DNA of 64,000 nt from assembly GCF_029892965.1 (NCBI RefSeq), contig NZ_JARXWN010000001.1:455160-519159 (forward strand), in the 5' to 3' direction. The DNA is from Dysgonomonas sp. PF1-14 (GTDB lineage Bacteria; Bacteroidota; Bacteroidia; Bacteroidales; Dysgonomonadaceae). The position numbers were made by a program, and so were the translations under genes. The notes beneath the pieces are model-generated. The model worked only from the letters and a program-made list of their open reading frames with translations, had not been told where the DNA came from and did not search any database. This document shows positions 18,511 to 28,360 of this stretch, in pieces. The stretch's first letter is position 1, and each line of letters starts with the position of its first letter.

Positions 18511-19440
18511 ATGAATGAGTCTGTCCCAAGAGATCGGATTCTGCTTAGAACCTCTTGGATAAGTACTATCGGGAATGCCATATTGTCTGTGTCGAAGATA
18601 TCGATAGGTCTTGCAGCAGGTAGTTTGGCGGTAGTGGGAGATGGTATAGATTCGGCTACCGATGTCGTTATCTCCATTGTAATGATATTTACAGCTTCAA
18701 TAGTAAATCGCCCTCCAAGCCAGAAATACGCCTACGGATATGAAAAGGCAGAAGGAATTGCTACCAAAATACTGTCGATGGTCATATTCTATGCCGGTGT
18801 GCAAATGCTGGTTTCTTCCATTCAGAATATATTTTCGGATCAGGCCAAAGAATTACCCGCTACCATCGCCATATATGTGACCATATTCTCTATTGTCGGA
18901 AAACTGCTTCTGGCTCTTTATCAGTATAAGCAGGGTAAGAAAATAAAGAGTTCTATGTTGACAGCCAATGCTATCAATATGCGTAACGATGTTATTATCT
19001 CTACAGGTGTCCTGATCGGGTTGATCTTTACATTCGTATTTAAAATGCCTGTGTTGGACTCTGTTACAGGGTTGATAATAAGCCTTTTTGTTATAAAATC
19101 TGCGATCGGAATTTTTATGGATTCCAACGTAGAGCTTATGGATGGGGTGAAAGACGTTTCGGTATACAAAAAAATATTCGAGGCTGTAGAGAGGGTTTCC
19201 GGAGCGCACAACCCTCATCGGATGCGTTCGAGGCAGATCGGGAACATGTATATGATTGCCCTCGATATAGAATGTGATGGAAATCTTACGCTGAACGAAG
19301 CGCATAACATAGCTGAAAATGTAGAGCAAAGTATCAGGGATTCTATAGAAAACGTGTATGATATCGTTGTTCACGTAGAACCCAAAGACGGGCCTCATGC
19401 CAAAGAAAAATTTGGGGTAGATAAAGATATGATCGAATAA
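18511..19440 (+). CDS. Cation diffusion facilitator family metal exporter
   Basis: This 309-residue protein has six predicted membrane segments and a C-terminal cytosolic domain (about 220-309). CDF proteins export divalent metals by proton antiport. The membrane metal site is formed here by D47-x3-D51 in TM2 and N156-x3-D160 in TM5. Asn replaces the His or Asp usual in zinc exporters, and the loop that is HxxGH in zinc/iron relatives reads YAYGYEKAE. This moves the prediction away from zinc and towards manganese or a mixed specificity, which is inference. The gene has its own promoter TATATTTG at 18476-18483. Confidence 0.85.
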   Translation: MNESVPRDRILLRTSWISTIGNAILSVSKISIGLAAGSLAVVGDGIDSATDVVISIVMIFTASIVNRPPSQKYAYGYEKAEGIATKILSMVIFYAGVQMLVSSIQNIFSDQAKELPATIAIYVTIFSIVGKLLLALYQYKQGKKIKSSMLTANAINMRNDVIISTGVLIGLIFTFVFKMPVLDSVTGLIISLFVIKSAIGIFMDSNVELMDGVKDVSVYKKIFEAVERVSGAHNPHRMRSRQIGNMYMIALDIECDGNLTLNEAHNIAENVEQSIRDSIENVYDIVVHVEPKDGPHAKEKFGVDKDMIE

Positions 19441-19511
19441 AATAAAGGTAATCATATCAATTTAGAATAATTCTTTGAAGTGTTTTAGGGGCGAATTGGG
19501 AATTTGCAGAG

Positions 19512-20147
19512 TCAAAAATATTTTCCCTTCAAACAATAATCTTCTAAAACACGTTTTAGCTTTTCACTTCCATTTTCAGCCCCGCTTATCAGATATGTGA
19601 GTGCTAATGCTCGTTGCCCCGGACTTATATAATCTAAATTATATATATCCCTTCGATTCACATCCTCTATATTTATATAATTTGCAGAGATTAAAGAATC
19701 AAGATTTCTTATACTTAATGCCCTCAAATAACGAAATACATCATCGTAAGCATTGTCATAGTGATGATTATCTGCCATGTAGATAGCATAGGGCAAATAC
19801 TTGCTTTCTGAAAACATTGTCAGTTCATAAATTATAAGATCATACGCCTCTGTATCTCCTTTCTTTAATGCCTTATTCAAATATTCTTTTATATCAATAT
19901 CAAATTCTTTCCCTTTTTTCATAGGAGGATTCATAAATAATGTCTTAAAACCAGCCATTATGGAATCTTTAGAATGTGAGCTTTCTTCTAAATAGAAAGC
20001 CTTCATAGAATCTAAAGATATTTTCGGTATATTCTCACTTTTAGTTTCTACTTCACTAATATTTATAGCTTGTTCCTGTACTTTTGTTGAATTTGTACAA
20101 GAAATGAAAATAGAAAGAATAAATATGTAGCAAATTATCCCTCTCAT
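19512..20147 (-). CDS. Hypothetical lipoprotein
   Basis: This 211-residue protein has a lipoprotein signal (lipobox FISC, Cys17) and a mostly alpha-helical body with no motif I recognise. AT-rich codon use suggests a recently acquired or fast-evolving gene. It lies alone between the CDF gene and clpB, pointing the same way as clpB but about 240 bp downstream of its stop, with a perfect palindrome between. The function is unknown. Confidence 0.6.
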   Translation of the reverse strand: MRGIICYIFILSIFISCTNSTKVQEQAINISEVETKSENIPKISLDSMKAFYLEESSHSKDSIMAGFKTLFMNPPMKKGKEFDIDIKEYLNKALKKGDTEAYDLIIYELTMFSESKYLPYAIYMADNHHYDNAYDDVFRYLRALSIRNLDSLISANYINIEDVNRRDIYNLDYISPGQRALALTYLISGAENGSEKLKRVLEDYCLKGKYF

Positions 20148-20252
20148 TGTTGTAACGATTATTGATGATTCAAATAGAAACCTTATTTAGTTATCACCAT
20201 ACAGGTTTTCTGGTGTTTTGAGGAGGCTTTAGTTTGACTAGGGCATTAAAGT

Positions 20253-20282
20253 GGAATAAAAGTATTGCAATACTTTTATTCC
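20253..20282. repeat. Perfect 30-bp palindrome
   Basis: GGAATAAAAGTATTG is followed directly by its exact reverse complement with no spacer. It lies 108 bp beyond the clpB stop and about 105 bp upstream of the lipoprotein start. Without a T tract on either side it is a poor intrinsic terminator; an operator or protein-binding site for the lipoprotein gene is possible. Confidence 0.7.
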
Positions 20283-20390
20283 AGCATACCCTCTATGATA
20301 TATTTATCGTCATTAAAACAATATCCCTTAAAAATCAAATATACTCAAATGTTTTAAACTTCCAATCATTCTACGATGGAAAGTCAAATA

Positions 20391-22979
20391 TCAATTTCTA
20401 AACTCCAGCTCCCCCTCTTTCATATCAATAACTATCGGTGAAACTTTGTTGATCGTTCCGGCTAATAATTGCTTCGACAATGTATCGAGTACTGTACGCT
20501 GAATGACACGTTTCACAGGACGCGCACCAAACTCGGGATCGAATCCCATCTGTGCAATCCACGAAATGGCATCATCCGTAAATTCGAGTGTTACGTCGTT
20601 CCCTTTCAGCATTTTTACAACACTTTCCAGCTGAATACGCACCACCTGTTCTATCTCTTTCACGTTCAACGGTTCAAACATGATGATCTCATCTATACGG
20701 TTGAGGAACTCGGGGCGGATATTCACTTTCAGCATATCTAGTACCTCCCGTTTAGTTTTCTCTACTACTTCATCATGATTTTTAGGTGTGATGCCTGCAA
20801 AGTTTTCGCGTATCAGTCCCGAACCCATATTTGATGTCATAATGATGATCGTATTCTTAAAGTTTACCACACGCCCTTTATTGTCGGTCAGCCGCCCGTC
20901 ATCCAATACCTGCAACAGTATATTGAATACATCAGGGTGTGCCTTTTCTATTTCATCGAAAAGCACTACTGAATATGGCTTGCGGCGAATCGCTTCCGTT
21001 AGCTGTCCTCCCTCATCATATCCCACATATCCCGGAGGTGCTCCGATAAGGCGGGTTGCACTGAATTTTTCCTGATACTCGCTCATGTCGATACGCGTCA
21101 TCATATTCTCATCATCGAACAGAAATTCAGCAAGTGCCTTTGCCAGTTCGGTTTTACCCACTCCGGTGGTTCCTAAGAAGATAAACGAGCCGATAGGGCG
21201 TTTAGGGTCTTGCAACCCTGCGCGGCTACGGCGGATGGCATTTGCCACAGCAGTAATCGCTTCATCCTGTCCCACTACACGTTGATGCAATTCGTCTTCC
21301 AGATTCAGTAACTTGTCTTTCTCGCTTTGCAGCATCTTATTCACAGGAATACCAGTCCAACGCGATACTACATCAGCTATATCGAACGAGTCTACTTCTT
21401 CTTTCACCATCGCCTGACTGCCTTGCATTTCGTGCAACTGCTCCTGCAACTTACCAATGCCGTCTTCCAGTTCTTTCAGCTTGCCATAACGCAGTTCGGC
21501 TACCTTTCCGTAGTCGCCTTCACGTTCGGCTTTGTCAGCCTCGAATTTCAGATTTTCTATGTCGATCTTGTTCTGCTGAATCTTGTTGATAACATCTTTT
21601 TCCGATTGCCACTTGGCTTTCAGGTCTTTTCCTTCTTCTTTCAGGACGCTGATCTGTTTCGATAGTTCGGCTTCCTTCGTTGTATCGTTTTCGCGTTTAA
21701 TCGCTTCGCGTTCGATTTCGAGTTGTTTGATACGGCGGCTCTTCTCGTCCAGTTCTTCCGGCACAGAGTCTACTTCCATGCGCAGCTTTGCCGCTGCTTC
21801 GTCCATCAGGTCAATGGCTTTATCCGGCAGAAAACGGTCGGTGATATAGCGGCTCGATAGCTGTACGGCTGCTATGATCGCTTCATCTTTGATACGTACC
21901 TTGTGGTGGTTCTCGTATTTCTCTTTCAGCCCTCGCAGTATCGATATAGCGTCCATTTCGCTCGGTTCATCCACCATTACTATCTGGAAACGGCGTTCGA
22001 GCGCCTTATCTTTTTCAAAGTATTTCTGGTATTCATCAAGGGTTGTCGCTCCTATCGAACGCAACTCGCCACGTGCCAATGCCGGTTTCAGTATGTTGGC
22101 AGCATCCATTGCACCCTCACTTTTTCCTGCGCCTACAAGAGTATGTATCTCATCTATAAAGAGAATGATCTCACCTTCCGATTTGGTAACCTCATTGACT
22201 ACCGATTTCAGCCGTTCTTCAAACTCCCCTTTATATTTCGCTCCTGCTATCAGGGCACCCATATCGAGTGAATATATCTGTTTGCTTTTCAGATTTTCGG
22301 GTACATCACCGCGAACGATACGGTGCGCCAACCCTTCGGCAATAGCAGTTTTACCCGTACCCGGTTCACCTATTAGTATAGGGTTGTTTTTGGTACGGCG
22401 GCTAAGTATTTGCAGCACGCGCCGTATTTCGTCGTCACGACCAATCACCGGATCGAGTTTGCCGTCTCTCGCCCGTTGGGTGAGGTTGATAGCATACTTT
22501 TCTAATGACTGGTATGTGTCTTCTGCCGATTGACTGGTCACATTACTGCCTTTACGCAGTTCATTTATCGCAGCCTGTAATTCCTTTTCGTTTACACCCG
22601 CATCTTTCAGCATCTGTGCTGCAGAGCTTTTGCCCGATAAGACACCTAGCAATAAATGCTCGATGGAGACAAACTGGTCGCTCATTTTCTTTGCATAATC
22701 AGCGGCTTTATCCAGATCTGCATTACTCTCCCTGCTCAGGTAAGGTTCGCCACCCGAAACTTTCGGGTACGAGTCTATCTCCTTGCTGAGGACTGATGTT
22801 ATATGTCCCGGATTAGCACCGAGTTTCTGAAAAAGAAAATTCACAACATTCTCGCCTGTCAGAATCGCACCCATCAGGATATGCGCAGGCTCGATGGACT
22901 GTTGCCCCTTTTCTTTTGTTATCTCAACGGCCTTCTGTATAGCCTCCTGAGATTTGATTGTGAAATTATTGAAATTCAT
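20391..22979 (-). CDS. clpB: ATP-dependent disaggregase ClpB
   Basis: This 862-residue AAA+ chaperone rescues proteins from aggregates together with DnaK. The order is complete: N-domain (about 1-145), first AAA module with GEPGTGKT (about 206-213), a long coiled-coil middle domain (about 410-530) characteristic of ClpB rather than ClpA/C, second AAA module with GTTGVGKT (about 608) and a C-terminal D2-small domain. Length is typical. The upstream gap contains only AT-rich sequence before the divergent thiamine promoter; I could not identify a heat-shock element. Confidence 0.96.
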   Translation of the reverse strand: MNFNNFTIKSQEAIQKAVEITKEKGQQSIEPAHILMGAILTGENVVNFLFQKLGANPGHITSVLSKEIDSYPKVSGGEPYLSRESNADLDKAADYAKKMSDQFVSIEHLLLGVLSGKSSAAQMLKDAGVNEKELQAAINELRKGSNVTSQSAEDTYQSLEKYAINLTQRARDGKLDPVIGRDDEIRRVLQILSRRTKNNPILIGEPGTGKTAIAEGLAHRIVRGDVPENLKSKQIYSLDMGALIAGAKYKGEFEERLKSVVNEVTKSEGEIILFIDEIHTLVGAGKSEGAMDAANILKPALARGELRSIGATTLDEYQKYFEKDKALERRFQIVMVDEPSEMDAISILRGLKEKYENHHKVRIKDEAIIAAVQLSSRYITDRFLPDKAIDLMDEAAAKLRMEVDSVPEELDEKSRRIKQLEIEREAIKRENDTTKEAELSKQISVLKEEGKDLKAKWQSEKDVINKIQQNKIDIENLKFEADKAEREGDYGKVAELRYGKLKELEDGIGKLQEQLHEMQGSQAMVKEEVDSFDIADVVSRWTGIPVNKMLQSEKDKLLNLEDELHQRVVGQDEAITAVANAIRRSRAGLQDPKRPIGSFIFLGTTGVGKTELAKALAEFLFDDENMMTRIDMSEYQEKFSATRLIGAPPGYVGYDEGGQLTEAIRRKPYSVVLFDEIEKAHPDVFNILLQVLDDGRLTDNKGRVVNFKNTIIIMTSNMGSGLIRENFAGITPKNHDEVVEKTKREVLDMLKVNIRPEFLNRIDEIIMFEPLNVKEIEQVVRIQLESVVKMLKGNDVTLEFTDDAISWIAQMGFDPEFGARPVKRVIQRTVLDTLSKQLLAGTINKVSPIVIDMKEGELEFRN

Positions 22980-23123
22980 ATGTTTATTTGTTTTTTATGT
23001 CTTTAATTTTAATAACAATTGTTTGATATTATTCGTTCAAAATATTTGCCAAATCGTTATTTGTGACAAAATGACAGTGTTTTTATTATTGTGGATAAAT
23101 TCGCTTATCTGAATTTTTTTCTG

Positions 23124-23131
23124 TAAGTTTG
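23124..23131 (+). promoter_or_regulatory. -7 box (TAAGTTTG) of the thiamine operon
   Basis: TAAGTTTG fits TAnnTTTG and lies just before the TPP riboswitch, so transcription would begin at the first riboswitch stem. Confidence 0.5.
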
Positions 23132-23135
23132 TGCA

Positions 23136-23223
23136 TCACTGTTAGGGGTGTTCTTTTGTAAGAGCTGAGATTAAACCCTTGAACCTGATATGTTGTAATT
23201 GACATCGTAGGGAAACGGTAGCT
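23136..23223 (+). promoter_or_regulatory. TPP (THI-box) riboswitch
   Basis: The conserved elements appear in order: TTAGGGGTG, GCTGAGA at 23164-23170, ACCCTTGAACCTGAT at 23175-23189 and CGTAGGGAA at 23206-23214. This is the thiamine pyrophosphate aptamer. It is followed by an expression-platform terminator and then thiM, so thiamine sufficiency should switch the operon off by premature termination. Confidence 0.95.
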
Positions 23224-23263
23224 TTTAGAAAATATTAGTATAAATTACTATATGTTATTATTG

Positions 23264-23294
23264 GCCGTTTCGTATTTGCGAAGCGGCTTTTTTT
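23264..23294 (+). terminator. Riboswitch-controlled terminator
   Basis: GCCGTTTCG pairs with CGAAGCGGC (one G-T pair), followed by seven T residues, 40 bp after the TPP aptamer and 11 bp before the thiM start. This fits a TPP-induced terminator. Confidence 0.8.
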
Positions 23295-23304
23295 ATATCC
23301 ATAA

Positions 23305-24111
23305 ATGAAGGAAATGATAGATATTCAGGCATTAGAAAGAGATTTGGCTGCTGTAAGGAGCAAATCTCCATTGATACATAACATTACCAATTATGTGGTG
23401 ATGAATAATACGGCTAACGGACTGTTAGCTATCGGTGCATCACCCGTCATGGCGCATGCGTTGGATGAAGTAGCAGAAATGGCTGCAATAGCTTCTGCTG
23501 TAGTTATAAATATAGGGACACTCGAACCCCAATGGGTAGAGGCAATGCTGATAGCAGGAAAAACAGCTTTGGCAAAAAATACTCCTGTTGTTTTCGATCC
23601 GGTAGGAGCAGGAGCGACTTCATATCGTAACCGCGTGTGCAAACAGATAATAGAGGAATGCCGCCCATCTGTTATACGTGGAAATGCTTCGGAAATTATG
23701 GCTCTGCACGATACGAATGTACAGACAAAAGGTGTAGATAGTACCAATTCTTCCGATGCGGCTCTGGATGCAGCCAAAGCTTTGGCAAAACAAACGGGTG
23801 CAGTTGTAGTCGTCAGTGGTCAGACTGATTATATCACAGATGGCAAGACTACCAAGATAGTTTTCAATGGTAGTCCGCTAATGGAACGTGTGACAGGCAT
23901 GGGGTGTACGGCTACAACTGTCGTGGCTGCATTTGCGGCTGTCAATTCCAATCTGCTCGAAGCAGCAGCTCATGGTATGGCTATAATGGGGATAGCCGGA
24001 GAGATAGCAGCCGGAAAGTCGGCAGGTAATGGCAGTTTACAGGTGAATTTCCTCGATGAGCTGTGTAATATGGATGGAGAAACTATAGGGAAATATTTTA
24101 AGCACTCATAA
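23305..24111 (+). CDS. thiM: Hydroxyethylthiazole kinase
   Basis: This 268-residue ribokinase-fold enzyme phosphorylates the thiamine thiazole moiety. It shows the N-terminal HNITNYVVMNNTANGLLAIGASPVM-type substrate region, DPVGAGA, and the C-terminal catalytic motif GMGCTAT with its Cys. It is first in the riboswitch-controlled thiamine salvage operon. thiE starts two bases after its stop codon. ATG at 23314 (MIDIQ) is an alternative start. Confidence 0.95.
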   Translation: MKEMIDIQALERDLAAVRSKSPLIHNITNYVVMNNTANGLLAIGASPVMAHALDEVAEMAAIASAVVINIGTLEPQWVEAMLIAGKTALAKNTPVVFDPVGAGATSYRNRVCKQIIEECRPSVIRGNASEIMALHDTNVQTKGVDSTNSSDAALDAAKALAKQTGAVVVVSGQTDYITDGKTTKIVFNGSPLMERVTGMGCTATTVVAAFAAVNSNLLEAAAHGMAIMGIAGEIAAGKSAGNGSLQVNFLDELCNMDGETIGKYFKHS

Positions 24112-24112
24112 T

Positions 24113-24766
24113 ATGCTCACATTCTATTTAAGTCTTTATCTGGTTACAGACCGCTCTTTATCACTTACCCGTCCATTAGTAGATGTTGTGGGACAAGCTA
24201 TAGCGGGTGGGGTGACGATGGTGCAACTAAGAGAGAAGGATGCCTCTACCCTTGAATTTTATAATCTGGCAATGCAGCTAAAAGGACTTTTAAAACAGTA
24301 CGATGTTCCCCTTATCATAAATGACAGGCTCGATATAGCACTGGCGTGCGATGCCGATGGTCTGCATATCGGGCAGAGTGATATGCCTTACGATGTTGCT
24401 CGTCGACTGTTGGGTAAGGACAAGATAATAGGGCTTTCGGTGGAGAGTGTTCAGGATGCTATTGATGCAAACAATCTCGATGTAGATTATATTGGAATTT
24501 CGCCGGTCTTTGGCACACAAACCAAGACCGACACCGCAACGGCTCTCGGCATTGATGGTGTTCGGGAGATAACGTGCATTTGTAAGCATCCGGCGGTAGG
24601 TATCGGGGGGATTAATGCGATGAATGCCGCAGAGATAATAAGAGCAGGAGCTGACGGTATATCGGTAGTGTCGGCGATTATGTCGGCTGAGAGCCCGAAA
24701 GATGCGGCATATCAGTTGAGGTATATTGTGGATAAATCAAAAAGAAATAACTATGAAATGGAGTGA
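24113..24766 (+). CDS. thiE: Thiamine-phosphate synthase
   Basis: This 217-residue TIM-barrel enzyme joins HMP pyrophosphate and thiazole phosphate to thiamine phosphate. Family features are VQLREKDAS near residue 38, the LIINDRLDIALACDADGLHIGQSDMP-type segment around 63-90, GISPVFGTQTK and GIGGIN near 164. It is translated immediately after thiM and overlaps the start of tenA by 14 bp. Confidence 0.95.
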   Translation: MLTFYLSLYLVTDRSLSLTRPLVDVVGQAIAGGVTMVQLREKDASTLEFYNLAMQLKGLLKQYDVPLIINDRLDIALACDADGLHIGQSDMPYDVARRLLGKDKIIGLSVESVQDAIDANNLDVDYIGISPVFGTQTKTDTATALGIDGVREITCICKHPAVGIGGINAMNAAEIIRAGADGISVVSAIMSAESPKDAAYQLRYIVDKSKRNNYEME

Positions 24767-25406
24767 AGAAGCATGGCAGGCAGCCAAACCAGTATATGAT
24801 AAAATCATAGAGCAACCGTTTATAAACGGATTGATAAACGGAACACTGGCTGAGGAGAAGTTTATTTTCTATATCCGGCAGGATGCCCTTTATCTGGCAG
24901 AATACGGAAAGGTGCTTACTGCAATAGCATCCCGATTGAATAAGCCGGAGCATATAGAGGCGTTTATCCATTTTGCAGGAGACAGCATGGCTGTGGAGAA
25001 GGCACTACACGAATCGTTCGTCAGTAAGATATCTTCATCAGCGAAACAAGAAGCTTCGCCCAGTTGTTTGCTATATACGTCATATCTCTTGCGGCAGGTG
25101 GCAACATCGCCAGTAGAAGTGATGCTTGCAGCAGTATTGCCCTGTTTTTGGATATATAAAGAAGTGGGAGACTATATTTTAAAGCATCAGATAAAAGGAA
25201 ATAATCCGTATCAGAGTTGGATAGATACTTACGGAGGTGAGGAGTTTGAGCAGTCTGTGAAAACAGCCATCGCTATTTGTGACGAGCTTGCCGAAAAATG
25301 TACGCCAGAGCAACGACAGGCTATGATGGATGCATACGTGATGTGCTCCAAAATGGAATGGCTATTTTGGGATAGCGCATGGCGGTTAGAAAAATGGGCG
25401 GTATAA
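24753..25406 (+). CDS. tenA: TenA-family thiaminase II (aminopyrimidine aminohydrolase)
   Basis: TenA enzymes salvage the pyrimidine of degraded thiamine. I place the start at the ATG at 24753 (MKWSEEAW, 217 residues) rather than 24726, because the N-terminal WSEEAWQAA helix is where the family begins. Visible are FIFYIRQDALYL in the substrate site, the active-site Cys in VLPCFWIYKEVG and the C-terminal EWLFWDSAW segment with a conserved Glu. The overlap with thiE supports translational coupling. Confidence 0.9.
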   Translation: MKWSEEAWQAAKPVYDKIIEQPFINGLINGTLAEEKFIFYIRQDALYLAEYGKVLTAIASRLNKPEHIEAFIHFAGDSMAVEKALHESFVSKISSSAKQEASPSCLLYTSYLLRQVATSPVEVMLAAVLPCFWIYKEVGDYILKHQIKGNNPYQSWIDTYGGEEFEQSVKTAIAICDELAEKCTPEQRQAMMDAYVMCSKMEWLFWDSAWRLEKWAV

Positions 25407-25408
25407 GA

Positions 25409-25512
25409 AGCCCCCTTTATCCCTCAAGGGGGAGTTAATTAGTTCGATTACAAAATATAAAATAAGATTATACCTCAGAAGCCTCCCCTTGGGGAGGTTG
25501 GAGGGGCTGAAT
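25409..25512. repeat. Inverted pair of C/G-rich intergenic repeats between tenA and thiD
   Basis: AAGCCCCCTTTATCCCTCAAGGGGGAGTT at the left and its approximate reverse complement, CCTCCCCTTGGGGAGG...GGAGGGGCT, at the right flank about 50 bp of AT-rich sequence. Each arm can also fold on itself (CCCCCTT/AAGGGGG and CCTCCCC/GGGGAGG). This is the type of REP-like intergenic repeat that is common in Bacteroidetes; a related C/G-rich block occurs at about 6005-6050. It could reduce read-through into thiD. Confidence 0.55.
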
Positions 25513-25516
25513 TGGT

Positions 25517-26326
25517 ATGAAACACTATAAAATTGCACTATCCATTGCGGGAAGTGATCCCAGCGGAGGAGCGGGGATACAGGCCGATCTGAAAACCTTT
25601 TCGGCATGTGGCTGTTATGGAGCTACGGTCATAGTAGCTGTAGTAGATGAAAATACGGTCGGAGTAACTGACGTGCACCCGATTCCTGTTTCGTTTGTAT
25701 CGGGGCAGATAAAGTCTGTACTGGATGATATTGGAGCTGATGCCATCAAAATCGGCATGTTGCATTCGTCTGAGCTTATACGCTCAGTGAAAGATACACT
25801 GGCACAATACAATATAAAAAATATTGTCCTCGATCCGGTGATGGTGGCTACTTCCGGCGATAAACTGTTGCAGGATGAGGCAATAGAAACATTAAAGAAT
25901 GAACTGATTCCTTTTGTCAGGGTTATAACGCCGAATATTCCCGAAGCGGAAATATTGTTGGGAAAAGAAATCAAAAGCCAGAAGGATTTGAAGTCGGTAG
26001 TCAAAGACTTGTCGTTTGGCAATAAAGTTTCTGTTATGCTAAAGGCAGGGCATCTTACCGAAAACAAGCTCGTAGACGTGTTTTACAATGCAGAAACTAA
26101 CGAGATTATCGAACTTGCTTCCGACAGGGTGGATACAAAGAATACACATGGTACAGGCTGCACCTTTTCGTCTGCCATAGCTGCTTTCCTGGCTCATGGA
26201 TTATCGCTTAACGATGCTGCCATACGAGCAAAAGATTATATAAACAAAGCCATAGTTGCCGGTGCCGCATACGAAATAGGAAAGGGACACGGGCCTGTAC
26301 ATCATTTCTTCGGTTTCTGGGAATAA
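25517..26326 (+). CDS. thiD: Hydroxymethylpyrimidine (phosphate) kinase
   Basis: This 269-residue ribokinase-fold enzyme makes HMP pyrophosphate in two phosphorylation steps. It has the N-terminal IAGSDPSGGAGIQADLKTF motif, DPVMVATSG, TPNIPEAE and the catalytic GTGCTFSSAIAA motif with its Cys. It completes the salvage set thiM-thiE-tenA-thiD but is separated from tenA by a 110-bp repeat, so its expression may differ from the first three genes. Confidence 0.95.
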   Translation: MKHYKIALSIAGSDPSGGAGIQADLKTFSACGCYGATVIVAVVDENTVGVTDVHPIPVSFVSGQIKSVLDDIGADAIKIGMLHSSELIRSVKDTLAQYNIKNIVLDPVMVATSGDKLLQDEAIETLKNELIPFVRVITPNIPEAEILLGKEIKSQKDLKSVVKDLSFGNKVSVMLKAGHLTENKLVDVFYNAETNEIIELASDRVDTKNTHGTGCTFSSAIAAFLAHGLSLNDAAIRAKDYINKAIVAGAAYEIGKGHGPVHHFFGFWE

Positions 26327-26448
26327 GATTGTTATAAGTTGAAGTGTTCTGACATATTTATGGTATTTCGATACAATATTTGTCATATCGTATTCTTATT
26401 TGCCAAGTCTTTCTTACCTTTGGTATCAATTTTCAAAATAAGGAAACA

Positions 26449-27702
26449 ATGGTTCAGAATGATTCCCCGAACGAGCAATTTTCGACTCGTGTCATAAGCG
26501 AAGAGTTTAATAAAGAAGACGTGCATGGAGCGATAACAATGCCTGTGTACCGTAATGCTGCATTCGAATTTGCCGATTCGGAAAGTATTGCTGCTGCATT
26601 CCAGTATAAGGAAGAAGTAGCATCGCATACCTATACCCGTATAACAAACCCTACGGTAGAGAATCTGGAGCGGAAAATAAAGACGGCTTCCGGTGCAGAA
26701 AATGTCATGATGGTGGCTTCGGGCATGGCAGCTATATCCAATACGTTCCTTACACTGGCCTATGCAGGCAGTAATATTGTAACTTCTCCGCATCTCTTCG
26801 GGAATACATTTTCCTTACTGAAATTTACACTGGCTGCTTTCGGAGTCGAAGTCCGTTTTGTAAATACTGATAATATAGAAGAAATAGCAGCCGCTATTGA
26901 TGAAAATACATGTGCATTCTTTTGTGAACTGATCACTAATCCGCATCTCGAAATAGCCGATCTCCCCGAAATATCGAAGCTGTTGAGAACACGCAATGTG
27001 CCGATGATAGTAGATACGACCATCATTGCTTGGTGTGGCTTCGATGCACGCAAAGCTGGAGTAGATATAGAAGTCGTTTCCACGACCAAATACGTTTCAG
27101 GTGGAGCAACAGGTATTGGTGGAGCCATACTCGACTACGGTACTTTTGATTGGGCGTACAACAAACGTCTGAAAACAGTAAATAAGACTGTGGGTATGTC
27201 ACAGTTTTCTTTCAAACTGAAACGCGAGATTGCCCGTAATATGGGTGCGGTACTCGATCCCGATTCGGCCTATCAGCAGGCACTGGGTATGGAGACGTTG
27301 CAACTGAGGTTCGAAAAAATGTCGGTATCAGCTTATGAACTGGCGCGGTTCTTATCAAAGGAAAATCAGATTGTAAAAGTAGGATATACCAAACTGGAAA
27401 CTTCACCATATAAGAAAATATCGGATAAGCTGTTTACAGGAAATCCCGGAGCGATGCTTACATTCAATCTGGAAAGTAAAGAAGCCTGTTACCGCTTCAT
27501 GGATAAACTGCAAATTATCCGTCGTGCAACAAATCTGTTCGACAACAAAACGCTGATCATACACCCTGAGTCTACCATTTACGGCACATTTGCACCCGAG
27601 ATGAAAGAACTGATGGGTATAGAAGATAATTTGATGAGATTGTCGGTAGGACTGGAAGATGTAGAAGACCTCAAAAAAGATATTTTACAGGCGTTAATGT
27701 AA
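26449..27702 (+). CDS. Cys/Met-metabolism PLP enzyme (O-acetylhomoserine sulfhydrylase or methionine gamma-lyase type)
   Basis: The frame is open from 26380, but the ATG at 26449 (MVQNDSPNEQFSTRV, 417 residues) follows a -7 box TACCTTTG at 26415-26422 and begins where the family begins. It is a fold-type I PLP enzyme with YTRITNPTVENLERK, the GMAAISN phosphate site and the lysine motif STTKYVSGG. Members make homocysteine or cystathionine from activated homoserine, or cleave methionine. It is shorter in its central region than classical MetY. I cannot settle the reaction from sequence alone. Confidence 0.85.
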   Translation: MVQNDSPNEQFSTRVISEEFNKEDVHGAITMPVYRNAAFEFADSESIAAAFQYKEEVASHTYTRITNPTVENLERKIKTASGAENVMMVASGMAAISNTFLTLAYAGSNIVTSPHLFGNTFSLLKFTLAAFGVEVRFVNTDNIEEIAAAIDENTCAFFCELITNPHLEIADLPEISKLLRTRNVPMIVDTTIIAWCGFDARKAGVDIEVVSTTKYVSGGATGIGGAILDYGTFDWAYNKRLKTVNKTVGMSQFSFKLKREIARNMGAVLDPDSAYQQALGMETLQLRFEKMSVSAYELARFLSKENQIVKVGYTKLETSPYKKISDKLFTGNPGAMLTFNLESKEACYRFMDKLQIIRRATNLFDNKTLIIHPESTIYGTFAPEMKELMGIEDNLMRLSVGLEDVEDLKKDILQALM

Positions 27703-27884
27703 TGTCTATATAGCATATAATATAGATATTGGCTATCTGCCAATAGAAATTAGTTAACCATTGTAAAAAATGATGTTTTATTTGTGATTAAATATGTTTC
27801 AAAACATAAATTGCAAATAAAAAATAGTACTTTTGTGCTCTAAACAAACAAATTTCGATATTTAGTGCTAAATAGCTGATAAAT

Positions 27885-28313
27885 ATGAAAATACAGATTA
27901 TCAACGGACCTAATTTGAATTTGCTGGGGAAGCGCGAGCCGGATATATACGGCAACACTTCATTTGAGATATATTTCACCCGCTTACAGCAGATTTATAC
28001 AGGTTGCGAATTGTCTTACTTTCAGTCCAATCACGAAGGCGCTCTTATCGATAAGATTCACGAGGTTGGTTTTTCCTGCGATGGCATTGTACTCAATGCA
28101 GGAGCTTATACACATACATCCATTGCACTTCACGATGCTATTAAATCGATTAGTGCTCCGGTAGTGGAGGTTCATATATCCAATATACACACTCGTGAAG
28201 AATTTCGTCACACATCTATGATTGTCCCGGCATGTAAGGGATCAGTTGTAGGTCTGGGGCTTATATCATACGATCTGGCTATAGAGTTTTTTGTTAAAAG
28301 CAAAAAAGCCTGA
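27885..28313 (+). CDS. aroQ: 3-dehydroquinate dehydratase, type II
   Basis: This 142-residue dodecameric enzyme catalyses the third shikimate-pathway step. It has the N-terminal INGPNLNLLGKREPDIYG motif with the catalytic Tyr in the flexible loop, the LNAGAYTHTSIALHDA segment, and VEVHISNIHTREEFRH with the catalytic His. Length is typical. pyk follows 47 bp later on the same strand and may be co-transcribed. Confidence 0.96.
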   Translation: MKIQIINGPNLNLLGKREPDIYGNTSFEIYFTRLQQIYTGCELSYFQSNHEGALIDKIHEVGFSCDGIVLNAGAYTHTSIALHDAIKSISAPVVEVHISNIHTREEFRHTSMIVPACKGSVVGLGLISYDLAIEFFVKSKKA

Positions 28314-28360
28314 TCGGAACGGAAATTTTTAAGAACTATATATATTAAATTAAATCATTT

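Noticed and set aside
20253..20282. Palindrome as the clpB intrinsic terminator
   Set aside because: It is 108 bp past the stop and has no T tract on the minus strand; termination there is possible but not supported.
26380..26448. N-terminal extension of the Cys/Met PLP enzyme
   Set aside because: The promoter -7 box lies inside this extension, so it would not be transcribed from that promoter.
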